A DNA stretch of 64,000 nt from Streptomyces sp. NBC_00513. GTDB taxonomy: Bacteria; Actinomycetota; Actinomycetes; Streptomycetales; Streptomycetaceae. The position numbers and the translations under genes were made by a program. The stretch spans positions 2,666,001 through 2,730,000 of the forward strand of contig NZ_CP107845.1 in NCBI RefSeq assembly GCF_041431415.1. The letters are read 5' to 3'. The notes below the pieces were generated by a model that saw nothing but the letters and a program-made list of their open reading frames with translations, was not told the origin of the DNA and did no database searches. This document shows positions 63,963 through 64,000 of this stretch, piece by piece (positions within the stretch are counted from its first letter, which is position 1; each line of letters opens with the position of its first letter).

Positions 63963-64000
63963 GTGAGCCCGACCAATCGCACCGTGGTCGTCACCGGTAT
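63963..64000 (+). CDS. fabF: 3-oxoacyl-ACP synthase II, 5' end only
   Basis: The frame from GTG 63963 reads MSPTNRTVVVTGI and leaves the window. This start matches the N-terminus of FabF, which extends fatty-acid chains and always follows acpP in this Streptomyces operon. Ribosome site gagaaag is 10 nt upstream. Confidence 0.85.
   Translation, partial: MSPTNRTVVVTG

Overview
The window is very GC-rich, has GTG starts, ATGA/GTGA gene overlaps and strong GGAGG ribosome sites, and carries a block that matches the Streptomyces coelicolor SCO2366-SCO2390 neighbourhood from general knowledge (terC/terD genes, peroxiredoxin, DUF3052, aceE, then fasR-fabD-fabH-acpP-fabF). I read it as a Streptomyces chromosome segment with one integrated conjugative element.

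Left chromosomal part (1-21.6 kb): the end of an ECF-type ABC importer operon; a small secreted lysozyme-like protein; a divergent steroid-type thiolase/CYP125-like P450 pair with a KstR-like palindrome between them; a GT87-PAP2 membrane fusion; small enzymes (ABM monooxygenase, SnoaL, GNAT); a DHA2 exporter with a C-terminal winged-helix tail; a peptidoglycan-binding membrane protein; a HAD phosphatase preceded by a strong hairpin plus T-tract; a repeat-filled non-coding stretch of about 1 kb; a secreted HNH nuclease; a frameshifted PhoD-type phosphatase; a DedA protein; and small membrane proteins, one with a TRADD-N-associated two-helix membrane domain.

Integrated element (about 21.69-34.13 kb): a pSAM2-like actinomycete integrative and conjugative element in the 3' half of tRNA-Val(UAC). 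A 26-bp direct repeat marks both ends. From the right end it has integrase, excisionase, RepSA-type initiator, a cytosine-5 methyltransferase, a small zinc-finger protein, a GGDEF protein, spread proteins (SpdD, small membrane protein, SpdA-like, DUF2637), an FtsK-like transfer protein, a SCO3933-family protein, a GntR regulator (KorSA-like) and a divergent nudix protein (Pif-like). Three copies of a 16-bp operator-like sequence sit at the nudix/GntR junction and before the transfer operon. The left third is cargo: an AT-richer PD-(D/E)XK-type nuclease gene, a zinc-finger micro-gene, a membrane protein, a 3' fragment of a serine tRNA with its terminator (apparently an old attachment site of another element), and a 150-bp nested inverted repeat.

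Right chromosomal part (34.2-64 kb): a coiled-coil protein, DUF4383 and FmdB proteins separated by degenerate tandem repeats; a tellurium/Ter-type stress cluster (O-methyltransferase, HAD, a fused phosphoribosyltransferase/TRSP/StiP-like ORF, CitE-like lyase, four TerD-superfamily proteins and a DUF475/TerC membrane protein); AhpE-type peroxiredoxin; DUF3052; aceE; a potassium channel; an I36 inhibitor; an MFS/TetR exporter pair; a DUF1023 hydrolase; DUF4429-SHOCT; a MerR/aldo-keto reductase operon; a serine beta-lactamase-like protein; pirin; and the FasR-controlled type II fatty-acid synthesis operon, cut off at the start of fabF.

No CRISPR array or rRNA was seen. The best candidates for undescribed biology are the lone nuclease with its nested tRNA remnant, the GGDEF gene flanked by duplicated leaders in the element, the nested inverted repeat beside the element's regulator, and the fused PRTase-StiP ORF of the Ter cluster.
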